Shown here in pieces: positions 35,051 through 46,300 of a stretch of DNA of 64,000 nt (its first letter is position 1; the number at the start of each line of letters is the position of its first letter). A program made the position numbers and the translations under genes. The DNA is taken from NCBI GenBank assembly GCA_026075535.2, contig AP026543.1, positions 6,944,001 to 7,008,000 of the forward strand. Direction: 5' to 3'. Under the pieces are notes generated by a model. The model saw nothing but the letters and a program-made list of their open reading frames with translations. It had not been told where the DNA came from and did not search any database. Source of the stretch: Tricholoma matsutake (taxonomy: Eukaryota; Basidiomycota; Agaricomycetes; Agaricales; Tricholomataceae).

Positions 35051-35990
35051 ATGCAATCATGATGCTCAAAAACCGAAAAGAACATTATTGCTCTTTTCAT
35101 AGATAATGATGTGCTTTCCACTTGAAATTTTGAAAGTTTCGCCGTTTGGCATGTCGTCGCACCTGTTGTCAATGTGTCACCTTGCCTAGACTCTCCCCCA
35201 CATCTCCCTGTCTTTGAGGTCTTTACACTCCTAGGACATTGACGACGCCTCCCTCCTCCTTCCTATACCACCACCACTCCATCATCACCCACAGCTGCCA
35301 CTCCCACGCCAATCAACGATGAAGAAAGACAGAAACCAGGCCCAAAAGATGTCTAAGTATCGTCGTTTGGGGCCTAGGTAAGTTTTTTCCTTTTTTCTTT
35401 GTAATTCTTTTTGCTAACCAACTATATTTTAGGTTATGAATATGTTATAATTACGGACCCACCCTAGGACACCCCGTGCTCAACCCCGGTACCCCACGCC
35501 ACCGCTGCGAGCCCCTGCTCGCAGGGTGGATCGCGGGTGCTAACAGGCAACAACGAGGGACGATGGGCGGGGGACGACAGGAGCAGGAACCACGATGGGG
35601 ACGAACTTTTTTAGGTACTGGACGACAATGGGACGGCGGGGACCAAACGAATGAACCACCACGACACCCCCACACCACTGCTGTGAGCCCTTGCGATCAG
35701 GGTGGACGACGGAGCAACGATGATGCAATGATGACAGGACGATGAAGAACACAACGACAACCAGGTCCTTAGTATTCAAATGACATATATTGTTTTTAGC
35801 TTCATGTAAATCCTTAGTATTCAAATAACATGTATTACTATAAATACCTCCCATGCACTGGTTTCACAACCTATACCCCCTCGTACGTACCCACCAGGGA
35901 CTTCAACAAAGTTTGCAATGAAGTCATGTGATCTGTCCCAAGTGAGGGTCCTACTGCAGGTGTTATAATGACACTCGTCAAACCGCCAGC
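35051..35990. other. Non-coding, partly simple sequence before the second TE nest
   Basis: This stretch holds a GC-rich segment with a hairpin CTGCGAGC-CCCT-GCTCGCAG (near 35503-35522), a diverged partner of it near 35690, and two copies of CCTTAGTATTCAAATRACATRTATT (near 35764 and 35811). No gene seen. Confidence 0.4.
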
Positions 35991-36009
35991 TGCTCGACAC
36001 ATATCTGGA

Positions 36010-38192
36010 TCGTGGCCACAATGTCAACACCGCAGACGTGTTCACATCTTGCATTGACCAAAGGTCGTCGGTCTTTGCAAAAATTCTTTAGTTCCTTTAT
36101 CATCAATGTGCATTTCACTTTCACATCTGCTAGTATATCACGAACAATTTTTTTGACTTTCGGAACCATGGGTGGTACAGGATGTAGTAGGTCGTAACCA
36201 CAGTTGTAATCTATTGCCATGTCATTTTGGGCATCAACAACTATGTGATTATGTGACAGGAAAGGTAGTCCGAGAATTACAGGGTGGCAAAGGTTTGGTG
36301 CAATAAGAGCACGAACAGTGCGAGCGGAATACAAATTTCTTCAGTCATGCAATTTGAGTTTGACCCAGTGGGTAAGCGAGATATAGGACGAGCTAGAAGA
36401 GTTATCAAAGAATGCTCCCGAGACGGGGAATGGGCGAGGTAGTAAACGAATAGTCAGGCCCAAACGAGTGACGAGTTCTTCTCTGATCAAAACCATGGGA
36501 GAACTATGGTCAATTAATGCAGAAATTTTAATACGAGACAAGGTGGAAGCATCTAGCATATCCACTGTGTACTCCCACATGAGGTGGGGTTTGAAGAATG
36601 GAACACATGTGCTTACCGAGTCATTGGAGTTGCACGAGAGGTCACTGTCACCTCCATTGATAATGGAACTATTGTTTGGCGGGTAAACAGCAGTGATAGG
36701 GTAAGAGGACATGCCTAAAACACTTGCGATGGGCAGAGCAGGTGGAATGGTGTTGGGCTGAGGTGCCCCGTTGTTGTAAATATTGCTCGATGAGGTCACC
36801 GCACCCACCGTTGACGGTCGTGCCCTGTTCATCTTGAGGAATTGGCAACGTAGGCAGTTTGATTTGTTTATGTGCATCGTTCACAGCTGTCATTGATCGT
36901 TCGACATATCCATCTCCCGATGGGAACTCGCAAGCGTGCCCGTCGGGCATATAGAATCCACAGCACTTCTTGCAGCCATTGTAGGTCTCGAGGTACTTAT
37001 GCTCGCGATCAGTCAATTTGTGTGGATGTGCAGTGGAAGATGATGTAATGATATGAGAAGTAGATGTCGCTTGGGCACGAGAGAATGGTGCTCCTCTATT
37101 ACTATCAGCCAGTCCCACAGAAGAGCTCAACCATTTCAAGCTTCTAGCAGCATCCTCCACATCCCGTTTGCATGCGGTTCTATCTTCGACGAGTTTCTGG
37201 TCCAGCTTTGTCAATGTGTCGATGAAGCTCTGCAGCCTGTTTTCTGCTTTCAATGTGTCCATGGCAGCCTTTGTGACAATGGCCACAGCTGCAGCATCAG
37301 GATCGGCAGTCGTGTCGACCTCCTCATCTGCTTCTTCATCAGAGGACTCGTGATTGTCCTTCAATTGGTCAAAGGCAGTGGCAAGTTCAGTTGTGATGTT
37401 TGATTCAATCTGTGTGCGTAGTTGTGTAGGGGAAAAGATGGAACTGAGAGTTTTTGAGCAGAAGGTTGTCCCAGCGCATCAAGTCAATGAACTCTGAGAA
37501 AGGTGTCTTGTGTTGTTTTGTTGAGCATACTTTCCGGGCAAGCTCCTGTTGCCAGTGTTTAGGCAACCAACATGAACAAATTTTGACCATAAAGTCTGCA
37601 AAGGAGAGCACCAATAATATCTCTTGTTGGGATTGGTACCAATCTGAGAACAGTGGGTCCTCAAAGGAGTATACAATGTGGTCGATGAAGCCTTTCGCTT
37701 CAAGTCACTCTTTGTTGTGAAGGTATCCACGTGCGTGGCACTCGAACCAGTGCAATTCAGGAGTCATCGTCCCATGGAGATCATGGGGCACTTGCTGTTG
37801 TTGAGGCTTAGGACAGCAGTAGACATAGTGGAAGACATGGTTGTATTCAAGGAGATAATATGATAATCATCTGAAGAGGAAGACAAAGCTCATCTGCATT
37901 TGGGCAGCATGGAGGGAAGAGCGTCGTTTGTTACAATGTCAATGGGAGGGGTTTGGATAAGTGCGTCATTTGCTACAACAGAGGCATGGGGAGGTGGTTG
38001 AGTGGAAGCATTGGCTATATGCATGTCGTATGTCATGACGGACGTGGCAGGTGTAGGTATATGCATGTTGTTTGTCACGATGGAGGCAGGTAAGGTAGGA
38101 GAATCAGGAGTGATTGCATAGTCAGCACTGTTTGAGATCATGAGCACAGCTAAAGAAGAACATGTGGTGTCCACTGTCAAGGCGTTCCTCAC
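36010..38192 (-). pseudogene. Gag-protease relic (element X)
   Basis: Decayed minus-strand frames read in order: a repetitive N-terminus (38192-37890); a gag segment (about 37720-37405) with DWYQSQQEILLVLSFADFMV and WLPKHWQQELARK; a charged region and Cys motif GCKKCCGFYMPDGHACEFPS (about 37364-36880); and an aspartic protease-like part (about 36690-36010) with SALIDHSSPMVLI and HPVILGLPFLSHNHIVVD. The usual D-[ST]-G triad is replaced by DHSS. No RT follows. With the LTR fragment at 41580-41817 this appears to be the 5' half of a minus-strand gypsy-like element. Confidence 0.6.
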
Positions 38193-38343
38193 CCTACTAT
38201 GAGTAGTAAGGGGGATAGAGATGGAGGGTTGTCGAGACAGTGTTTGACTGTCATCATCATGGAGTTATCAGCAATATAAATATGCATCATTGTTTGTGTT
38301 AAAAAAAAAGTGAAAGCCTATCCCTTAATTGGGATAGGAAACA

Positions 38344-38521
38344 TGGAAGGAAGCCAGAGCTTCCAACACTCAAGGGAATGAGGACATGTTAGGAACTTAG
38401 GATATTCGGAGGGAAGAACTAAGATCCAGTACAACTATTCAAAGTATAGACTATATACTACTAGAATAATAAATTGGGTTGCATGTGATATTATTGTGCT
38501 GATGTAAGAGGAACTCTTACA
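38344..38521 (-). repeat. LTR of element Y (left copy)
   Basis: 178 bp. Its right end (38503-38521) is the perfect palindrome TGTAAGAG-GAA-CTCTTACA. Confidence 0.7.
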
Positions 38522-41401
38522 CTCTCTCATACTCCAAAAAAAATGACCAGGGGGCTTGAAAGGTGACTGGGGGGCTTGAATCAACAAGTCACAGGCACAC
38601 TTTACACATTGGTGAAAACATTGAGTTGCCTGGTAGTGGACTGATGATGACAGTGGGTGATGATGGTGGGCATCGAGGACAGGGGGCAGTGACAAGGGAC
38701 ATGGGCATGGACATGGACGGGCATGTGGACTTGGACAGGGCAGTGGATGTGGATATGGACCTCGGGGTAGCCATGGACCTGGACAGGGAACAGTGATGAG
38801 GACAGGGAACAGTGGCACGGGCAGGACAGTGGCAAGGACAGGACAGTGGTGAGGGCAGGTAAGAACGAGGACAGGCAAAGGATGAGACAGGGAAAGGACA
38901 GGTGAGGACAAGGATGGGCATTGGTCATGTGGGTGTTGTGATGCACCAAGGAGCAAACTCCGTCGGTTTTCAGTTGTGACCTGTGGTCCGGAGTGGGGGA
39001 GAGCAGGGGATACAGCTGTCGTTGACAAACACATCGACGATGACATGGCAGAGCTGGTGGACGCATGAGGCATCGCGGTGGGCTCATGGTGCAGAACGAG
39101 GAGCTGGGAATCGAGCAGGGAGGGACTGGAAGGTGTAGGGGGTTGTAGCAGTCATCGTTGGAGATGGTGGGGCTGGCAGGAGTTGTCTGTTGAGCAGACA
39201 GTGCATGAGCATGTAACACCGTTTCCTGGGCTGTAGACAAGCTCTGTGCATTGTTTAGGGCTTGCTGGGGGGGTACCTGCAGTGGTGGTGGTCATCTGGG
39301 TGCTAGACGCGTCCATAGTCGCCATTTTTGGGCTGGTTGCAGCTGGGTTTGTTGCTGTTGTCTGCTGTGATGTGGCAGTGGCAGTGGCCAGCTTAGGACA
39401 CGAATGGAAAGGCTGGGGACTTGACTAAGGTGCTATGGGTTGTCTCGGCAGTGTATGCTGTCATTTTCGAGGCGTTGGGAGCAGGTTTGGAGCAGGGGAT
39501 GGGGTAGTGGTGGTTGTCGACGATGTTTGCGTTGTTGATGGGGGCTGTGCATGCATTGTCAGCAGTGTGGTTGTGTAGTCACTTGCAGGTGGTTGTGGTA
39601 GTAGTCGATGATGTTGGTAACAGTGATCAACACTTCCTCCAATGATCTCACAAGTGTAGTGGTGCTGACAGCCAGACCTCTGTGCCTAGCTGGGGAGAAG
39701 AAGTGGTTGAGGCGGTGGGAGTTATGGATGTGACAGTTGAAGATGAGGGCGGGGGGCGTGGTTGTAGAGGGTGTGGATGTGGTGCTCGAAGACAAAGAGG
39801 TCAAAGATGTCATAGTGGAAGTTGAAGTTGTGCTAACACTGGACGTGGCAGGTCAAACACCAGTGGCCAAAGTGAAACAAGGCTGAGGGGGGCTGAAAAG
39901 AGAAAGGAGGGTAGAGGAGAGTCGGCGTTGGCGAAACGAGACACAAGGGGGTCCTAAGACATGGGGTGAGGGGTGGGAAGAGGTGGCTGCCAGCGAAACG
40001 GAGTGGGGTAGGGTAGGTTGTTGAGCCATCATTGATGAACATGTTGTTGACGATGTGGTAGGCCATGTGGATGGGTGTGGCATTTTCGTGGGCTGGTGGT
40101 GCATAACAAAGGCAAGGGGGGCAAGCAGGGTGGGACTGGAAGGCATGGAGAGTGATCTGGATCATCGTTGGGAGTGGTCTGGCCTGTGGGGTTCGTCTGC
40201 CGAGCAGACAATGCATTCAGATTACAGTTCTGTTTGCTGTGCTGTAGACCCTCTCTGTATGTCGATTCATGATATGCTATATCCATAGGAACTCAATTGC
40301 ATGGCTCACACACTGTTGCCGTGACCATAGATGTCACTGTCTCTACGGAAGAAATAGTTGAAAGTTGATCTGGGTTATATATACTGTCTCCCATCCTATG
40401 GTGGCTGTTGTTGTTACGGTCATCATTGACATGCAGTTGGAACTCTGAGTGACCGTGACAGTAGTAGGTATACAAGTTGGTTGGGAAGGGGAGCTGGTTG
40501 GGAGTTCTGGGATCGATAGAATTGGAGAGGTAGTAGGCAGGAAAGGAACTTGTAAGGCGGGGGTAGTAATCGGGAGTTCAGGAACTGGTAAAGTTGTTGT
40601 GGCAGGAATGTTGGGGACTGGTAATGTGGGCAAGTGTGAGATAGTGAGGGCAGAGGAAGGAGTGCTAGTGGAAATTTCAGGAACAATTGGCAATGTCGGG
40701 GAAGATGCGGGGGCTGGTGAAATGGTGCATGTACAGTCAAACTGGGGTGAGCTGGGGCAGATCAGTGGTGGACATCAGGGTCATTGTGAGGCATACAAAC
40801 CTGTTGGAGGCACTGAGGGAGGTGCAGGAGAGGAACAGGTTGTAGTAGGAAAGCTAAGGACCTTGAAATGATGCCCCATGGTGCCGAACACACCAAGGGT
40901 TGCAGGGGATGACAGAGGGGCACAAGAGGAACAGGGTGGCAATGAGAGGGGCTAGTGGTGGGACAGGGGCATGAGGGGCAGGTTGTCAAGAAGTGAGTGT
41001 GGAAACAAGGGTCAGGAGATGGGGATGAGTGGATGGGCTGGGTGCGAGAGCATCAACAGTGCTGAACGATGACCCACAGGCCCACATGAGTCGCTGAGGC
41101 TCTGAAATAGGTAACACACAAGAGATACAGGGTAAGAGGACAGCATTGGTGGCAGTTAATTTAACAATGTCGAACGATGCCCCATGGCACTGAACAAGTC
41201 CGGGGAGGGTGAATGAAAAGCAGCAGGGGGCAGGAATGAGAGATGAGTGAGTGACTAGTGTTGGCATTGCATCGTTGTCGAGAGAACTGTTGGTGTGAAA
41301 AAATTGACCGTTGCGGTAATTTCAGGGTCAGCAGGGTTTCAGGGAAAAGACTGTGTGTGAGAGTGTAGAGTGTAGATAGTAAGTTCATAACAAAAAAAAA
41401 G

Positions 41402-41579
41402 TGGAAGGAAGCCAGAGCTTCCAACACTCAAGGGAATGAGGACATGTTAGGAACTTAGTATATTTGGAGGGAAGAACTAAGATCCAGTACAACTATTCAA
41501 AGTATAGACTATATACTACTAGAATAATAAATTGGGTTGCATGTGATATTATTGTGCTGATGTAAGAGGAACTCTTACA
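41402..41579 (-). repeat. LTR of element Y (right copy)
   Basis: 178 bp, with the same terminal palindrome at 41561-41579. Confidence 0.7.
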
Positions 41580-41817
41580 AAATACTGGGGATGGAGAGAG
41601 AGGGAGAGAGAAGACTAATGAACTCACTTCTAATCATGCAATATAACAAGACAACGACGTGTATTTAGGAGTGAGGGATAATACAAAAGCTGAGTATGAG
41701 AGAAGGAAGAGGGGAAAAAGGAAGAATGGGGAATTCCCCATATGTAGTAGTATATCTCACTCAAAGAGTATGTGTGTACAAACAGGTGTCCATAAGATGA
41801 TGTAAGCCAGGCTTACA
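41580..41817 (-). repeat. LTR-like fragment, probable 5' LTR of element X
   Basis: On the minus strand this begins with the perfect palindrome TGTAAGCC-T-GGCTTACA (41817-41801). That layout matches the terminal palindrome of element Y's LTR, and both are bordered by TGATGTAAG on the plus strand. No second copy was found, so the LTR assignment is by analogy. Confidence 0.4.
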
Positions 41818-42146
41818 TGCAGCTCCAAATCCTTCCCTGGACTATACTATGTCTGAACCATTCTGGGGTGACAATGATCCCCCTAATACCTTCACTCCAG
41901 TCAATTTTGATCATGATGATGATAACGACATACAGGAGATGACACCTCCCATTGAATGACCATTAGAAGAAACACCTACCGCACATGCACCCGATGTTCC
42001 ACCTGAAAATGTCGGCCCTCACAGATCCTCAAGAATGCCAATACCCACAGCCAAACACCCAAGCGGAGGACCACTTACAAACAGACTCGATAATGCAATA
42101 TGTGACTCCAAGGATTCGGCAGAATGCATTAAAACACAGCATGCGG
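41818..42146 (+). pseudogene. Copia element C2 relic, integrase-RT linker part
   Basis: The plus frame reads ..NPSLDYTMSEPFWGDNDPPN.., an acidic linker, RRSSRMP-like HRSSRMPIPTAKHPSGGP and DSKDSAECIKTQHA. It then continues exactly at 58522 (AEWKKILEGLHNIVASNQ) once gypsy element G2 is removed. The upstream gag, protease and integrase parts are not in the window. Confidence 0.7.
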
Positions 42147-43322
42147 TGATAGGTCATCTCCTTGGCTCAAGGACCAATTCACCACTTTAGCATCATTCTA
42201 ATCACATTGGCTAACTCCTACGACGTCCCAGACACAGCGCGACCCAGTCTATTGATCGCGATATCATATTGACCACGTCGAAACATCACCAGCAACATTG
42301 ATCATATCAAGAGCCCACATCGCACAACCTTAGGACTACCCCGAAAGTCCCTAAGATCCCCCTACATGACCATCGAACATCCCCGACCAACTTTGAACAA
42401 GCCGCAACCACGATTGAGCATCATCGAGCGTCATTGATCAATATTGAGAAACTACAAGCGACATCGGGCGCCGCCTTCGTTATCTAAATGGTGGAAAACC
42501 ATGCACTAGGACATATTCCAACTTGTGCTCAAACCTGCTGATCATAGGTCAGCCTTGTTCCAAGTCCCTATCGCGCACAGAACCCGCTGGACGCATTATT
42601 GTGAGACTTAGCGCAGTTTATACACAAAGGACAGTCTCTTTTAGTTCTTTCCCTTTATTACTCTTTCATCATATGATATATATATCTTTCTTGTTCGGAT
42701 TCCAGTCTCCTTTATGGCCTTGTGCCTTAACTCATATCTTTTGCCTCATGTTCTACACATGTTTCTCATTCCATTTTAGAAAGTTTCTTTAAAAACATAT
42801 AAAACTCTGTAGTATCTACTGGGAAAGAGGAAGAAATTGTCTTCACATATTGCCTCGTATACAGTTCTAAGCATCTGATCAACTTTCTAAAACAATCTAA
42901 GTCTCTGCAGGTTTTCTTGATCAATGAGAAACCTCTGCAACCATTGCGTCCTCGATCCTCTCTCGATCATCTCGTCATTAGTTCTAGCAACCCTTCCAAC
43001 ACTTCATAGCAGTTTGCCGCACCCTTCGTATACCATTGACCGATCCAAAGGTCCCCAGAATTCACATATCGACCATCAACGATAAACTCATTCGCCGTCA
43101 ATCTCGTCGATTGCCCTCGATATTGATCGATACTCGATTGGACCACGCCAAATGCCTTCGTTTCTCATAACACTACCTTCATGACTAGTACCAACTGGTC
43201 ATCTTTCCATCGGTTGGGCCACGAACATTCAGAATGACTCGCAACCTTCCTCTGACTCATCACAAATATCATTGATTGCCTCATCGGCAGTTTAGGTGGT
43301 TTTCCCAGGTTGAGTATCATCA
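42147..43322 (+). repeat. 5' LTR of G2
   Basis: 1176 bp. Many of its differences from the 3' LTR are CG against TG/CA, for example GGTCATCTCC against GGTCGTCTCC at the start. It has ~11 bp extra near 43115-43140. Confidence 0.9.
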
Positions 43323-43326
43323 TTTT

Positions 43327-43342
43327 TGGAGCCCACCGTGAG
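43327..43342 (+). other. Primer-binding site of G2
   Basis: TGGAGCCCACCGTGAG follows the 5' LTR by four bases and starts TGG, as expected for complementarity to a tRNA CCA end. I did not identify the tRNA. Confidence 0.55.
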
Positions 43343-43389
43343 GGTTTCTGAATCATTTCATCATTGGACCAACCTTGACTTCCTCAGCT

Positions 43390-46300
43390 TAGGCCAACAC
43401 AAGCAAGAACCCTTCGTATTGATACTCGCCACGCCTTCAAATCTCTCGAACAATCAGGAGACATTCTAATTCCAGTTTCCAAAGCAGAATCTACTCTTCA
43501 TAGACTATTTCCTTCACCTATATCATCGCCTTCCACATCGTCATCTACCTCTTTGTCATCATCATCGACCTCTTCATTTATCCTTCCAACAACTTCGACA
43601 CCTCTACCATCTATTACACAAGTCTTAACCCCTACCCCTAGAGTCATCACATTCATGACTACCCAAACCACGATGCCAGCTCGTGGGCACTCGACCACTC
43701 CAAAATTCGACCTGACTCAGCCTCAAGAGCTTTGACGATACTTCGAAGAGCTTGAACTGTTATTCCTGACCTGCGGTGTTACAAAATCAAATCTAATGAA
43801 GAAACACGCTTGTCGCTACCTTGACATCGACTCTTCCGAACTCTGGGAATCGCTTCCAGAATATCAGCCCGGCACATCATTCAACAAATTTCGAACAGCA
43901 GTACACAAACTCTATCCTGGCTCGGAAGACGATTGCAAGTGGAGCATATCGGACATGGACAAATTAGTGGGAGAACAGCTACACATTGGGATATTCGATG
44001 CGAGTGATCTAGGAATGTATTATTGTGTGTTCTACAACATTACTCACTTTTTTGCGAGCAAAGAATAGGATCTCGGAAGCCGAGCAAAGCAGAGCTTATG
44101 TTCAAGGATTCCAACCTGGCTTATGGACTCGAATTGCTCGACGACTCGAACTCAAATTCCCTGACCATTATCCCTATGATCTGTATCCACTCAATGACAT
44201 TCATGACGCGGCAAAATTCGTTCTAGCAGGCTCTAACACATCAAACTCAGTAATACACCAATCGACCTCTTCATCTCACTCAACATCGAACATCGGAAAT
44301 ATGGGCACCTCGTCACCTGGAACTATTACGATTAAAACCAAAGATCTAAACGCAATGTTTGAACGATTTGCTAGCACCATCGCTACACATATCGCAGGTA
44401 CTAAAAATCCTTGCACTAATTTGGCAGACAGACAGGCACATATCGACGCACTCCTTTGCATATTTTGTGGTTTATCAGGACACTTTATTCCTGACTGTAT
44501 GGTTTGTCAGTCATACTTGAATGAAGGGAAGTGTAAGCGAAACGCGGAAGGAAAGATCATACTTCCAAATGGAAAATTCACCCCTCAAAGTATCCCCAGC
44601 AGGTTTATCAAGGAACAGATCAATGAATGGTGGAAACGCAACCCAGATGCAACCCCAGCAGCCACACTTTTATTCAGCATCGCAGCATCGGCACCTTCGA
44701 CTTCGACTAGTTCAACCTCGGCTGCGATCACTTCGATAACAGAATCCAATGCCATTTCTACATCGGGATCGGAGACGAAAGGCATTTATCATAACTCGAT
44801 GTTGACAGCTGACTCCGAAGATAGAATAGCGGCTCTTGAGCGCGAAATATTCACGTTTCGAAGTGGTCGACCATTTTTGCGTCCAAACAAAGAGGTTCGA
44901 AATTTGGTTCCGGCCACGACAACCCCCATCCCTGCATCGTCAACGTCTACTGCTACAGTCCCACCACCCTCAACATCTTCATCGACAACAGTCAACCATT
45001 CGACTTCAACTACTGCTCCAACATCGACATCGATGTCTCCCACATCGACCACTTCGCCATCGACCACCATACCCCCAACGCAAACCTTGGTACACCCATA
45101 CGCATTGGTCAGGGAGAACACCTATTTGCCACCACATGAAAGGAACTTCGCTGGCGCATCGAAGGGTAAGGAAAAAGATGGACCATCGTATGCGACACAG
45201 GCACCGGTACAGAATGAGAAAATTGTGCACGATATATTTGCGCGCTCAATGAAGATGCTGATTGTCACACTGACATCTGAAGAATTACTCTGGCTTTCAC
45301 CCGAGGTTCAAACAAAATGGAGAGAACAGGTCACACTGAAATGAGTCCCACAATCTGGAAACAATGCAACGAACATGTTTAGTCCCGACGTGATCATCAT
45401 GCCTGACCCATATGAGACCTATATTAGCAGTCTCCGACCCGGTGAAATTTCTCAGCCTTTCATCATCGCTAAAGAAACTTCATCGATTAGATCAGTTATT
45501 ATGGATGTCCATGGTAACAACCAGGTAGAAAGCGTTGTCGATCCCAGTTCCTGGATCATATCGATGGCCGAAGATGTTTGCCACGAACTCGGTCTAGCAT
45601 ACGACTCCTCGATTAGGCTTCCGATGCAGTCTGCCAATGGGACTGTGGATGAAACACTTGGTTTAGCATGCAACGTGCCCTGCGATCTCGGTGGAATCAC
45701 CCTATACATGCAGATACATATTATTCGGGACCTGGCTTACAATATTCTACTTGGATGACCTTTCGACGTCTTAATGGAAAGTGTCATTAGAAACTATCAG
45801 AACGAAGCACAAACCATCACGATATGCGATCCGAACTCAACTCGGACTGCTACTATTCCCTCGATACCTCAATCACACCATTGTCAAAAAGCAGTTCGAG
45901 AGGATTTTCAGCGTTAGAGAATGAAATTTTGGAACAGTGCGCTTTCATTATCTCGTTCGACTCTTCTAACTCCTCTATATTTATCGAGTGCACTACAAAT
46001 ATCCCCGAAATCGACTCCTCTGAAGAATTATCCGTGATGCTTTCCGACTTATATTTATCTGTGTGCGACAAGTTCCATGTTCCTCGAAACGCCTCGATGG
46101 TGTTTATACCTATGCGACCTTCTTCATCATCAGTTTCCCCTTCCTCAGTTATTTCCGACAATCCACAGTCTAGTTATTTATCGATGAAGAAAAAGTATAA
46201 ACCAGTCGCACAGAAGGTCCATCCAATCGTGGCCGGACTACCCGATCATTTTAGAATTATTCGATGCATCGAGGGCGATCCCCTCAAAGACATGCCTCCA

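Larger units (their letters stand above)
38344..41579 (-). mobile_element. LTR element Y without recognisable pol (non-autonomous)
   Basis: Two 178-bp direct repeats (38344-38521 and 41402-41579) differ at two bases by eye and have TG...CA ends. On the minus strand they start TGTAAGAGTTCCTCTTACA. The flanks AAACA (38339-38343) and AAATA (41580-41584) look like a target duplication with one C-to-T change. A purine-rich GGAGTATGAGAGAG abuts the minus-strand 3' LTR. The ~2.9-kb interior has low-complexity Pro/Ser/Thr/His-rich frames on the minus strand and no RT, protease or integrase. Two diverged copies of a ~300-bp unit occur near 38950-39240 and 39990-40290. Confidence 0.65.

Noticed and set aside
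35460..35740. tRNA-like hairpin segment
   Set aside because: Only one good stem is present; no T-loop GTTCRAAT or acceptor pairing can be built.
38435..40286. Pro/Ser/His-rich minus-strand ORFs of 200+ aa as host genes
   Set aside because: They lie between the two LTRs of element Y, are low-complexity, overlap each other in several frames and lack any domain.
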